DNA of 64,000 nt from Dryas octopetala (Eukaryota > Streptophyta > Magnoliopsida > Rosales > Rosaceae). The first letter of the stretch is position 1. The number at the start of each line of letters is the position of its first letter. Made by a program: the position numbers and the translations under genes. The stretch covers positions 5,119,896 to 5,183,895 of the forward strand of contig OY992837.1 in NCBI GenBank assembly GCA_963921425.1. Direction: 5' to 3'. Positions 44,823 to 55,720 of the stretch are shown here, in pieces. A model generated the notes under the pieces. It was given only the letters and a program-made list of their open reading frames with translations. It was not told the DNA's origin and searched no databases.

Positions 44823-45053
44823 TTAAGTTCTCTACTCTTTTTGTTTCTACCTGTTCATTTTTGTTTGGTTTTCATTCATAATCGTATATCACAAATTTAA
44901 AAAGTGCATTTTTATGATTTGATTTAGCATTAATAATAAAAGTACGTCACTTATCCTATAATAATTCTTAGATTTATAATACATGTTTAAAATAGAAAGT
45001 GAAATAAATATAACCACTTTAAAAACAAACAAAGAATCTAGATATATAATAAG

Positions 45054-45173
45054 TGTGATATCCCGAATTCCACATCGGTAATGTGCTTCAGAGAATTAAG
45101 GTACTCAATTAGGCCTAAGAGTTTAAAAGCCAACTTTAACTAACACTTTAGAAAGAGACCTTAGGTCCTTACA
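45054..45173. mobile_element. Solo LTR, TRIM-like, 120 bp
   Basis: The segment begins TGTGATATCCCGAATTCCAC and ends CCTTACA, that is TG...CA. The 5-base sequence ATAAG flanks it on both sides (45049-45053 and 45174-45178). The start with CCACATCGG is common in small plant LTR elements. No internal region is attached, so this is a solo LTR. The intact target duplication suggests moderate age. The exact family was not determined. Confidence 0.75.
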
Positions 45174-45509
45174 ATAAGGGTTGAATATATTGTTAAGAAA
45201 AATACTTAACTCCTTACATATTAATTTAATTTTTCTTCTTTTAATGACTAATTTTCATTCAAACCAATTTGACACATAGTTCAGATATGACTAATGACAT
45301 GTAAGAAGCCAAACATTATTTGTTTAGATATAGTTCACGGGCTTATCCTAACCAGCTAAGAAAGAACTTCCCATCACATCATCCACTTCTTACTTTCCAC
45401 ATACAGAGACGAGTATTCTGTACTTTCTCTCCCTCTCTAGCTCGTTTAATTTGCATATTTATTTTTGGTAAATATATGATCAATAACGTTAATTTGCATA
45501 GTGAAATTA

Positions 45510-46681
45510 GGGAAAATATCAGTAAAAGTACTATAACTATACCCATATTTTCAGTTGAAGATCCCGTTTTCACTTTGGTTCAATTAAGGACTATTATTTT
45601 TCAAGTGTTTCAATCAAGCATATTCCGTCAACTCCGTCAAAAATTCTGTTAAAATTGATCACGTGACTCGCACGTGACCAATTCATAAGGACGAAAAAGT
45701 AATTTCTCCTAAAAAAAATTAAAAAATAAAATTAATGAAGTAAAAAAAAAAACATCAACCGCCACTCCCTGCAACATGCCGACCCGGCCCTCCCCCTTCC
45801 CCTACCTAGCCCCGCCCCTCCCCCTCACCACCTAGCCCGACCCTCCCCCTTCCCTCTCCCAGCCCTGCCCCTGCCCCACCACCTAGCTTGTTCCGTCCAA
45901 ATCGAAGAGAGAGAAAGCGAGAGAGATAGAGAGAGAGAGAGAGAGAAAGTAAAAGATAGAGGCGTCATAGGGATGGGGCGGGGTCGGGGCTGGGTGCGAC
46001 GGGGCCAGGGCTAGGTAAGGGGCGTGACAGGGATGGGTTGGGAAAGGAGAGAGAGAGAAAGAGAGAGATGAGAGAGGGTCGAGCTAAGTGGTGGTGGGAG
46101 GGGCGAGGCTGGGTGGGGGAAAAGGGAGGGCCGGGTCAGCATGGTGCAAGGGTTGGGTGCGAGAAAGAGAGGAGAGGCAGAGAGAGATCGATGAGAGAGA
46201 AATAGAGGAAATTCAGAGAGAGATGAGAGAGAAAGTGAGGCAGAGAGAGAAAGTGAGTTTGAGAGAAAGGAAATGGGCGGGGCTGGGCTGATGGGGAAGA
46301 AGGATGACCAGTGGAAGGGGAGTCGTCGGTGGAGGGGGAGTCACTGGTGATGGAGGGGGAGTCGACGGTGGTGGCTGGGGAGTGAAGGTGGGTCGGTGGC
46401 GGCGGGGGTGAGGTTGGTGTGGTTGGGTTTCAATTCCCAGCTTTTTTTTTTTTTTAATATTTTATAATTATTTTTGAAATGTACAAAAAATACATAAATG
46501 CCCCTGTAAACTGGTCACGTGCGAGTCACGTGATCAATTTTAACAGAATTTTTGACGGAGTTGACGGAATATCCTTGATTGAAACACTTGAAAAATAATA
46601 GTCCTTAATTGAACCAAAGTGAAAACGCATCCTCAACTGAAAATAGGAGTATATTTAGAGTCGTTTTGTTAACATTTTCCC
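45510..46681. mobile_element. Foldback MULE-like element, 1.17 kb
   Basis: It begins GGGAAAATATCAGTAAAAG and ends with ATTTTCCC. GTGAAATTA flanks both sides (45501-45509 and 46682-46690), a perfect 9-base duplication. The arms extend for about 200 near-identical bases (for example CAATTAAGGACTATTATTTTTC and ACGTGACTCGCACGTGACC with their reverse complements). GC-rich segments further in are also partly inverted (GACCCGGCCCTCCC against GGGAGGGCCGGGTC), so most of the element can fold. The centre is GA repeats. The ends resemble those of the Pack-MULE at 28697, so the two belong to one family. There is no transposase. Confidence 0.88.
45900..46270. repeat. GA-rich microsatellites inside the foldback element
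   Basis: Several GAGA runs (about 45903-45945, 46050-46078 and 46165-46265) alternate with GGGGC-rich stretches. They give rise to the Arg-Glu-rich frame at 46088 that is not a gene. Confidence 0.8.
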
Positions 46682-46807
46682 GTGAAATTAGATTACTCAG
46701 CAGTGAGTTAGCACCAAAAAATGAATCATTGATTTGGTAACTAGACAAACTGACCAACCAACATCCCAATTAAATCCAACAATTTAGGTGACTGACAAGC
46801 TGGCATG

Positions 46808-46829
46808 CATGTACACCCACACCCACACA

Positions 46830-46860
<31 letters not shown>

Positions 46861-46872
46861 CCTCTCTCTCTT
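46808..46872. repeat. CA and AT microsatellite
   Basis: ACACCCACACCCACACAC is followed by about 14 AT units and then a CT run; a compound simple repeat. Confidence 0.9.
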
Positions 46873-47945
46873 TCTCTACCTCTCTCTGTATGCTTGTGTT
46901 AATTGTATGTATGGTTTTGGCCATGATGATTAGATTAGGTGCAATGTCCCTGGGTTGTGAATGGGGACAACACATACGACAGTAGATGAGTACCCTTCAG
47001 TAGTTGGCTAAGTGCCCCATATATATAACCCCCAGTTGGCAAAGCATTATATATAAGTTGGTTCATTCATTCCTATATATATTCGATCATATATGCACCA
47101 TCGATTCTTGGCAAAATGAAGTGAGAGAAGGGTGCCAAAATATGATGCTTCATGTTTTCCTCGAAAACAAACATAAGCTGGCCCAGAGCAAGCCTGGCAC
47201 ATACTTAGCTAGCTAGATAGGCTTCCTTTCCCAGAGGGTTTGGTTGGTCTAGAATCTAGATGATGCCCACTTGGCCACTATATATGACAACCAACAATAG
47301 CTAGGTCAAGGACAACTGTGATATAGATTGTGTGTATTATGTAGTAGAAAAGAAAGAGAGAAGAAAGAAAAAGAAACAAGGTCACAGAACCAATCCATTA
47401 CATGCATGCATTATCCAACACAATTCCAAAGGCACCAAAAAACAATTACTCCAAGGCCAAATATACTCAATAAGCATACACTACTACTAATCCATGGTGC
47501 ACGTTGTACCTTTGACTTGTACGTATTGCAGAGTTTGCAGTACATAAATTTTCAGTACTCTGTATTCCACTAGACTCGTATTTCACATGAATTGAATAAG
47601 GTGCTTGCAAGGTCCTATCGCTCTTCATTTCAAATTCAAATTAATCAAGAGATAATGACAAACACAAAGACAAAGTACGCAAGCCTACTACCTCGATCAT
47701 TCATATATAAAATATCTCAAATGGTCAATGTCGATCTCAGTGTGTCTGTGGAAATTAGTGAGTGGTGAAGAGGCGGCTAGACCTAAGACCTTAGACCTCC
47801 ACCTTTTTTTCTTTTTTTATTTCATGCGTGCTTATATGTCATTTTGATTTTTAAGAGTTGAATGTCTTAGACTTCAGATTTAATATTTAGAATTTATATT
47901 GAAAATAATTACATAGAATTATAGGACTACTTAATTTTATACACA

Positions 47946-47982
47946 AGTACAAGATAACACACCAAAAAAATCAGTACAAGAT
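47946..47982 (+). repeat. Poly(A) micro-insertion
   Basis: AACACACCAAAAAAATC (47956-47972) sits between two perfect copies of AGTACAAGAT (47946-47955 and 47973-47982). Confidence 0.7.
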
Positions 47983-48009
47983 GCAATTTATGATGTTTTT
48001 ATCTTCAAA

Positions 48010-48054
48010 TCAGATATTCAATTCTTGGCCAAAAAAAAAATCAGATATTCAATT
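48010..48054 (+). repeat. CTTGGCC-A(10) micro-insertion
   Basis: CTTGGCC followed by 10 A (48024-48040) is flanked by perfect 14-base copies of TCAGATATTCAATT (48010-48023 and 48041-48054). It is the clearest member of the TTGGCC-A(n) set and lies only 27 bases from another insert. Confidence 0.85.
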
Positions 48055-48346
48055 AATTGTGAAGTGTATATTGTAGATGTCGTGGATCATCACAGGCCAG
48101 TAGATGGAACAATCGTACGGTCTTTGTTTGGGCCTCTGGCCCAGTATATGCCACAGAGGAGAGAGCCCATTTAGTGGGTTTTAGACGCAGGCTGTGTTAC
48201 CATTCTTAAGGGAGAACCGAAATGGGCTTGACAGTAGTCAAGCAACGAGCCCACTTCATGAGGGGAAATGGATCTAAGTGACCTCGAACCTCCAAACTAT
48301 GGGCTGAACTCTGAAAAAACGAAACTAACGTGAGTTAAAATTTCAT

Positions 48347-48760
48347 GGCTTTATTACACTTGATCCACCTGAACTTTATAGTCAATCTTACTTCACCACC
48401 TAAAAAAAAACTTATGTCAGTTTACTACCTGAATTAAAAATTTGTTACAATATACCACCTTTGACTCATTTTGTCTAAACTTTTGTTGAAAAAAAATGTG
48501 TTTTGGTCTTTTCAAATTAGTTTCTATTGTGTCAAAACGGTTAAAATGTAAAAAAAAACCTTTTTATTGTAACAATAGGAACTTAAAAAAGATCAAAACA
48601 CCCTTATTTTTAACAAAAGTTTAGACAAAATGAGTTAGAGGTAGTACATTGCAACAAATTTTTAATTCAGATGATAAACTGACACAATTTTTTTTTTTTT
48701 TTTTTTTGTGGTAAAGTGAGATCAACCCCAAAATTCAGGTGGGTAAAATGTAAAAAAGTC
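48347..48760. mobile_element. MULE-like MITE with about 150-bp arms
   Basis: The left arm starts GGCTTTATTACACTTGATCC and the reversed right arm GACTTTTTTACATTTTACCC. The arms share CACCTGAA(C/T)TTT, CAGTTTA(C/T)(T/C)A and TCATTTTGTCTAAACTTTTG. Flanks AAATTTCAT (48338-48346) and AAATTTGAT (48761-48769) match at 8 of 9. A degraded relative lies at 40828. No coding capacity. Confidence 0.85.
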
Positions 48761-51700
48761 AAATTTGATTTTAAACATCTGGGTTTATCTGGTATATATC
48801 AATTTTGAAAATACTTTGAAGAAATGTTCGATTAATCCGTAAATCACATTATTTTATAAAAATTTTAAAATTTTAAAATTAAAAAACGTGATAGAAGTTT
48901 CAAAAATCTCTTGGATATGAATTTTATATTGTTGTTTATTTTTTATTTAGAAATTATGAATAAAAATATATTTCTTTGATTCAAAGTCATAATTTCTCAC
49001 ATGTAAGGGGTTGACTTGATGCAGAGTCAGAACCAATTTTTAATCATGGAACTAATCTAGGCTGTCTTATAGTTAATTTTTTTTTTCTTTTCGTATAATT
49101 AGAAAACATCTTCATTTCTTTAGAAAGAATTCACTTATTAATTGGGAAGTCGAAGTTGGGTCAAATTAGACCTCATATGTCATTCAAAGTCGTTATTGCT
49201 CACATAAAATACATGCAAGGGGGTTTACAAACCCATTCAAAGAACTCTTTGACAAATGGGAACAGTAGTGGGCAAATAATTATTTTCCTTATTGATAACA
49301 CCAACCAACGGCCCATATTTGCATGCAAAAGCCTACAATCAATCTCTAATTTCATCCATCAACTTTGGCTGTTTTGGCTCATTGGCTGTTGAGATGGAAA
49401 TTTGAACGGCTGCTTCTAGAAACACCAGTTTCTTTTGTTTTTTGGTAAGTAGCATTAATTATAGAGTCTTAGTCGCAATAATTGTGTAGTACCGAAAATG
49501 TGGTGTATATATCATTATTCTTTGTTATAGTATTGTTGATACTTCTGTTATACACTTATACTTACTAAATTTGTTTAGCAAATGATGTCATCAAATGATG
49601 TTAGCGGTACTAAATTTATTCAAATTCGAGTTCATTCTTAATCTCATTTTTCATTAACAATAAGATACTAATATATATATACTAATACATTATTTCTTTA
49701 ATTAGTAAATATGATGAGTCTAATATTATTCGATATTGTTTTGTCTGTTTGTTTTGTGTGTGTGTTTCTGTACTAATTAAGGAGCAACTTAATTACTAGG
49801 CGACCTTTGACAATGAAGTGCTTATTCTCTACCAAATTCAGTCGTTTAGTATACAAATTTAGGAATTAGGAAAAGCTAGCCTTCATAAAATAGCAGGCAT
49901 ACATGAAGTTTGCACTAAGAAATGGAAGACATGACGAGGAATTGCACCCTCAGTTACATAATTACATTGCCTGCTCAGCTCAAACAGATGCCACCTCACA
50001 TAATCACTTTTGGTGTGTATTGGTATTTCCCAACAACCACTTTTCCATTAGAAAAATTAACAGTTGATCGATGAAACAAGCTAGCTGGTCACTGTTTTTC
50101 AAGTTATATTATTACTATCTTTCCCCATTACAAAAGTATATAAAAACATGTTTCCTTTGTTTGGATGCAGAATGTGAAAGTTATATTTCTTTTTAATTGG
50201 TTCTAAAGACATATGAAAGTTCTATTTAATCTCAACCACTTTATAGTTTCTTTCAATTCTTTTTTAGTGATATGAACAAGAGATTATATAAATTCGTAAA
50301 TATCTGTGGACCAGCCACAATGATGCACCATCAAAGAATATATAAATAACCTCACAAACTACTGATTGAGCTTTCTTTCTCTTTCAATGTAGTAGATTTT
50401 CAAAATTATGTGACCGACTCTTTATTAAATATCAGTTAAATTTTAAAGTTTTTGCATCAGTCTAGACGTGGCAACTTACAACTCATATTATGTTTGCCCT
50501 TTTACTACTAGGTCACGGGTCACCTGTGTGGTTACCAAATATTAATTTACACATGATCGAGTGAGGAGGCATGCTCAATCCAAAGTTTGAAACCATTGCA
50601 GAGTAGAATCAGAACATTTTTATAAAGAAACACTGAAGGAACACAAGAAAGCTAAAAAGTGTGGGTTGTGAGAGACTGGCTGTGGGTGTGTGGACATAAA
50701 TCAACATAAAAGTTTTAAAATCAAAATTAGAATAAAGTGGGCAAAGTGCTTTCCGATGCAACTTGCAGAAAAGTTTCTTCTTTTAAAAAGAAAGTGGGCA
50801 AATTTGTCATTTAATAGGTCGAGTTTCCTGTAGGATTCCTTATATGGGTCATGTTGCCTCCAAGTATTTTGTCTAGTGGGTGGGACCAAAATAATGGGTG
50901 CAAACAATATGGTGGGCACTAGGCTTTTCATGAAGTGTTGCAAAAGCAGAAATAATAATGTTAGTGCCAGCAATTAGCAACACCAAGCAACTAAGCAAAG
51001 GAGCCAATAAGAATAATAGGAATAGGAATAGGAACAGGGGATTGCATTATCCTTCTTCATTTTTAACTGCCATACCAAAATTTACTTGGTCTTACTCAAG
51101 CTCAAAGTTGGTGGAAAGTCCTAACTTTCACAATAAGAAAAGTTATGCACATGTATATAAACGCGTGTGATATTAGTCTGATTAACTACCGAATCATCTT
51201 TAATTCAACACTATATGAGTGATTAATAGTTTTGTCTCCATACAAATATGATATGTCTAACTTAACAATCGAAGAATCGCTTCTTGACGATATTCGAGCA
51301 CCGGTGACATTTATAGTCTCATAAGTTGGCAGTCATAGATCGATCATTCCATCCACATTGCATTTGACTAGCAAGAAGATGCCTTTTGTCATGAAAGTGC
51401 TTTCATGTAATAGAAAGTCAAGATGTTTATATTTCTGAGAGAATCCAAAGCCCATGTTGAGGTCCAAACAAAAATGTATAATGCGCCTTGACATATAAAG
51501 AGTGATTAGTTAACACAATCATACCTAATAATAGCTAGATATCCCAAAAAATTGCATATATAGGGTCTTTTGGAGATCTAGAATGGGGTTGGAAACAACA
51601 TAGATCATAGCCTTTTGGAAGTTTCTTCTGGCCGGTATGGTACACTTAAGAATCATTAACCCATGATTCCTTTGGTGATTACATGCAATAAGTAGTGCAA

Positions 51701-52712
51701 GGAAATCCAAGTCTCTGATACTACCACTGACTATATTGGCTTCTTTTTTTTCGGGGGGGTTGTACGGCTCTTTTAATTTCTTTCTTTTATTGAAAAAGCA
51801 ATTCAGATGGGAAAAGAGAAATCAGAAGACTACAATTAGTGTTAGATTTGTTGGGTATGATTATATTCAGTGATACATCTTATAGAGGATCTTCTTTCCA
51901 CTCCTGAATATAATGTTGAATATGAGAACAAAAAGTAGAGTCATCCTCAAGAAGAGAACAAAGAGAAGAGAGGCAGGGCAGAATGAAGCATGAGATGCTC
52001 GTATTAGTGGCCTTTGGTCTTAGCTTTGAGTCAAGATTCGATTGTCAAAATGCAATTAATTAATGAGTGCGGTCAGATGCATATAGAAACCCCCATTTTG
52101 AATAAAGAATCAGGGCAATGAGATCTAATTAGACTTTGTCATTTGCAGTAATGCAATGGACACTTTAAAGCATACCATGACTTTGGGTTTTTGATTCAAA
52201 TGCTCCAGTTTATTCTGCATTGAATGTTAACACTGTCCACATAATAAATATTTAAAGTAAATCAAGGACTTGATCTCCTTAGAAGCTGCATGGATTACTT
52301 CAAGCAAGTAATGGGAGAGTTGTCCATTTATTGTATGTACTTTTAAGTCACTTTTTGCAGAAAACCACTTAAATAGAAATATTTATAGCACATGCAAACT
52401 CAATCTGAAATTACTTTCTCAGTTCTGACCAGTCTCAAACTCCCCAAGCACGCAACCAGAACATCACAAGTGCTAAAGCTCAAGCTTCATGTAAATAAGC
52501 TTCCTTTTGTTGGCTCAATACTTCAGAATTTGAATATTAAATCAAAGATGAACTAACTGCTCTCTTTGTAGAGTCTTAAAACTAGGAACTAACTCAAAAG
52601 TCCTCATCAACTTGTTCACATAAGACCATGGAGCAATCCAACATCATTGAATTAAGTCTTTGACATTTTGACACCCTCTGGCACTCCAAAACCTCCACTC
52701 TGTGCATAGGGT

Positions 52713-54035
52713 TCACTGATATCGCATCGATTGCATCTGAGAAGGGGCATTGTAATGTCCCAACTGAGATCCATGAAGATTCCCACTGAGAAAATTTTGC
52801 TCCTCAAGCTTAGGTCCATATGAAGAAATCCCACAAAATGGTCCCAAGTAAGTGTTCCCATTTGTTGAATTGAAAACCATAGGCTCTCCCTCACTTCCCA
52901 ATTTCCAGTAAAATTGTTGTTTACTCATGCCAGTTGTCTTTGGATGCTGCTGTGACTGCACCACAGTTGCAGAGTGATCTGGTGAGGGAGGGCTTTTACT
53001 ATCTGGTGAGGGAGGTTTGTCTGGGAGATTGACGGTTGTGATATCATGAATGCTAGACCTTCTCTTATCTTTGCCTCCAGTGAGTTGCCTGATAAAGTAC
53101 TTCTGAGCATGACTAGCTACCTGAGTAGGAGTCCTTGAGGTCACATAGTTGCGAGAGATGTTCCTCCAGTCACCTTTACCGTACTTTTTAAGACCCAACA
53201 GAAATTGCCTGTAGTACAAATTGTCAAGAGAACACTAGGACGCAAGCCAGAAAGACTTTATAGTAAACCAATTTTTAAACCAATTATAAACTGTTCATCT
53301 GCATATAAAATTGTAAGAACTAAACCCACTTTACAAGATCTAACAAACTTCAATTCTCATCACTACGTATCACATTTTACACTAAATATTTCAACTTCTC
53401 AGCTCAAAAAGTTGGCTCCACATAGCATTTAATTTTGTTCAACTAAGAATTTAACTAACTTTACCATAATTAAGAACAAGAAAACAAATTTTGAACATGT
53501 TTCAAGTACTTGCTTTCAGAACATGTCCCATTGAGACTCACCATTACCGTAGTAAATACTAAGACAAATAAGTATGGTGTTGAAAATTTCAAAAGGCATG
53601 TAATTGGTACCTGTGTTCTTCTTCTGTCCATGGCACCCCTTTCTTCCTTTCTTGATCAGACGGCCGAGTTGACGCGCCTCTCTTCCCACCAACAGTGTAA
53701 TACTGTTTCAACCCATCAAAGCCTTGATTGTTAACCCACTCCAATGTGAAAGAGTTACTAGTATAACCAGGAATTGGGATGAGGCCAGCCTCAATATCAA
53801 AAACATCTTCTTCCAATTCCTTGTACTGTTTGATCACATCGCCTACAGTCTTTCCAGGGATCAAAGATGCCACCTTCTGCCATCGATCGGGGGTGTCCTT
53901 ATCAAAACAAGCAAGAGCATTTTCAAATTGCTTGTTCTCATCTGCAGTCCACTTGGTCCCCTTGCTTTCTTGAAACAACCAATTTGAGTTCTGAAGATAG
54001 GAGCCTGGAGAGAGAATTTCAATTCCTCTATACAT
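52713..54035 (-). CDS. DIVARICATA-type MYB transcription factor (R-R, SHAQKYF)
   Basis: Two exons on the minus strand, 54035-53611 and 53208-52713, give 306 residues. The first MYB-like domain (about 27-80: [20 protein letters not shown], then [13 protein letters not shown]) is the protein-interaction SANT-like domain of the DIV family. The second (about 134-183: [33 protein letters not shown] at 168-180) is the DNA-binding domain, with the SHAQKYF signature that recognises GATAA-type I-box sites. Intron 1 splits an Arg codon inside the second domain, a position typical of the family. I chose the ATG at 54035 ([15 protein letters not shown]) as the family start. An upstream ATG at 54080 would add 15 unlike residues. 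DIV relatives control organ asymmetry and also stress and ABA responses; the exact role here is unknown. The leader includes a GA repeat at about 54777. Confidence 0.93.
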
Positions 54036-54776
54036 GGTTTCCAGATAGTTCTCAAACAGTGCAATTGAAACACATAGCAAGTGTGTCAGGGATGAGTAAG
54101 CAAATGAGTCTCCTTGTCTCTCTCTCTTTGATAGCTCAAAGAGAGAGAAAACCCAGATAGGAAATGCAGAGAAGTGAAGGTTTTTATGAGCAAAGAGGCA
54201 TTAATCAAGGAGTAGTAGCATTTGAAAGGAATCTCAGTGCGCTTTTAACACAAGCATCAGTTGAGGAATCTAGAAAGGCCCCAACTTTCCAAAACCCAAG
54301 GGGAAAATTCGATAAGCAATTTGAAAATATTAGATCTTGGATTGTCAAAGATAAACCCTAGACCTCCATATCAGATTCAAAGGCACAAAAAAAGGAAAAC
54401 CCAGATCAAGTTTCAGGAAAACTTGAGCTTGCAGAGTGAGATTTAGCATATGGAAAACAAAACGATTATCAAAACCCAAAAATAAAAAAAGACCCCAATT
54501 AAGAAAAGTGGATAAAGGAGAGTGATTTTACATAGCTGAAGAAGCTTTTTTATGGTTTTGTATGTTTGTTTGGTTTGGAGGCTAAAGAAGAAGAAGAGGT
54601 GAGAGCGTCAAAGCAGTGAATAGAGGGAGGGTGGGTTAGCTGTGTTGTGTTTGTACTGGCTTGGTTTGTGAGACAGGGATCTATGGAACAGGAACAAGTA
54701 GAGGAAGAGAGTGAAAAAGAGAGGGTCAAAGTTGTTGAGTTGTGATTGGTGGGTATGGTGTTTGTGGGCGCAGCCT

Positions 54777-54799
54777 AGAGAGAGAGAGAGAGAGAGAGA
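54777..54799. repeat. GA microsatellite in MYB upstream region
   Basis: Eleven GA units lie about 740 bases upstream of the MYB start codon, probably near or within its promoter. GA repeats of this type can bind BPC factors, which is only a possibility here. Confidence 0.8.
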
Positions 54800-55051
54800 T
54801 GCCAACCAAAATTTGAGACTTGAAATCGACAGCCTGTGATTCGCTGATTGGTGACAGAATGTGCATGTAGACCATTTGGTAATTGCGTACAAACACCCAT
54901 CTCTCTTTCTCTATTTCTTTTTTCTTAGAAATAAATACAAACAATACGACCCACCTTTATTTTTGACACGTGTTATTATCCAATCCTATATTATAGTTTT
55001 CTATTATAGCAGTTTTAAAAGTTTAAATTTTACTGTTGAGAATTATTAATA

Positions 55052-55357
55052 GAGTTAATTACACTTACATCTCCCTCTTGAAGTTTATCGTTTTTTTCAC
55101 ATACATCCCTTAAGGTTTTAATAATTATACATACACCTCCTGAGGTTTCAAAACTGTTGTATATAACTCTCGATAATGAGACGAAAATAATAAGAAATTA
55201 TGCAAAAATACATATTAAGGGGTAAAAATGGCCTAATAAAATTACTGAAGGTATAAGGTCCAATCTTAATACAAATATTTTCTTTTTTGTTTATTTATTT
55301 TTTTCTCTTTTAGAGGTTATATGCAATGATTTTAAAACCTGTAAGTGTAATTAACTT
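55052..55357 (-). mobile_element. MULE-type MITE, family A copy 3
   Basis: It starts GAGTTAATTACACTTACA and ends GTGTAATTAACTT. TTATTAATA flanks both sides (55043-55051 and 55358-55366), a perfect 9-base duplication. The inner A-rich block occurs here as its reverse complement, so this copy is inverted relative to copies 1 and 2. The right arm has lost about 60 bases. Confidence 0.9.
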
Positions 55358-55374
55358 TTATTAATAACTCATTA

Positions 55375-55720
55375 ATTAATATAGTATCTATTGTCAACTA
55401 ATTGTAAGTCATGCGTGAATAAACTCTTCAATATATTTGATATGTCATATATTATAGCACGTAGCAGACGAATAAGTACTAGTCACTAGTTATTATGAAA
55501 TCCATTGTCAACTAACTGTTGAAAGTTGTGAACTTGTGCGACAATAACTGTCGACAGATTTGCTTTATTGTATGTTATGGCACCGCGTTAAGCATCGCAC
55601 AAGTAAGTAATTATCAATCATTAGTTAATATGAATTCCATTGCCAATCAACAATAAAAAGTCGTGCTTGAATAACTATATATCGATAGATTTGCTTTGTC
55701 ATATGTTATGGTACATGTTT
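55375..55720. repeat. Degenerate three-unit tandem repeat
   Basis: Three spaced units share AT(A/G)AA(T/A)TCCATTG(T/C)CAA-type starts, then GTGAATAAACT or TTGAATAACTAT, then GATTTGCTTT(A/G)T and TATGTTATGGCAC-like endings. The periods are about 113 and 135 bases. It is old and imperfect. Confidence 0.5.

Larger units (their letters stand above)
40265..52712. other. 12 kb gene-free stretch
   Basis: No frame in this span resembles a protein; most are under 90 codons. The 110-codon frame at 45320 and the 67-codon frame at 46088 lie across the foldback element. Identified contents are a partial MITE (40828-41028), a short duplication (42662-42718), a Tourist-like MITE (44541-44822), a solo LTR (45054-45173), a foldback MULE (45510-46681), CA/AT microsatellites (46810-46860), two poly(A) micro-insertions (47946-48054) and a MULE-like MITE (48347-48760). 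I looked for tRNA boxes and well-known microRNAs by eye and found none. From 49 to 52.7 kb I see only AT-rich unique sequence. Confidence 0.55.

Noticed and set aside
45320-45652. 110-codon frame resembling a small protein
   Set aside because: It crosses the target duplication and runs into the inverted arm of the foldback MULE, so it is partly transposon sequence, and it matches no family.
46088-46291. Arg/Glu-rich 67-codon frame
   Set aside because: It is made from GA microsatellites inside the foldback element.
54081-54100. Upstream ATG at 54080 as start of the MYB protein
   Set aside because: It would add 15 residues unlike the DIV family; the ATG at 54035 gives the expected MYRG-type start.
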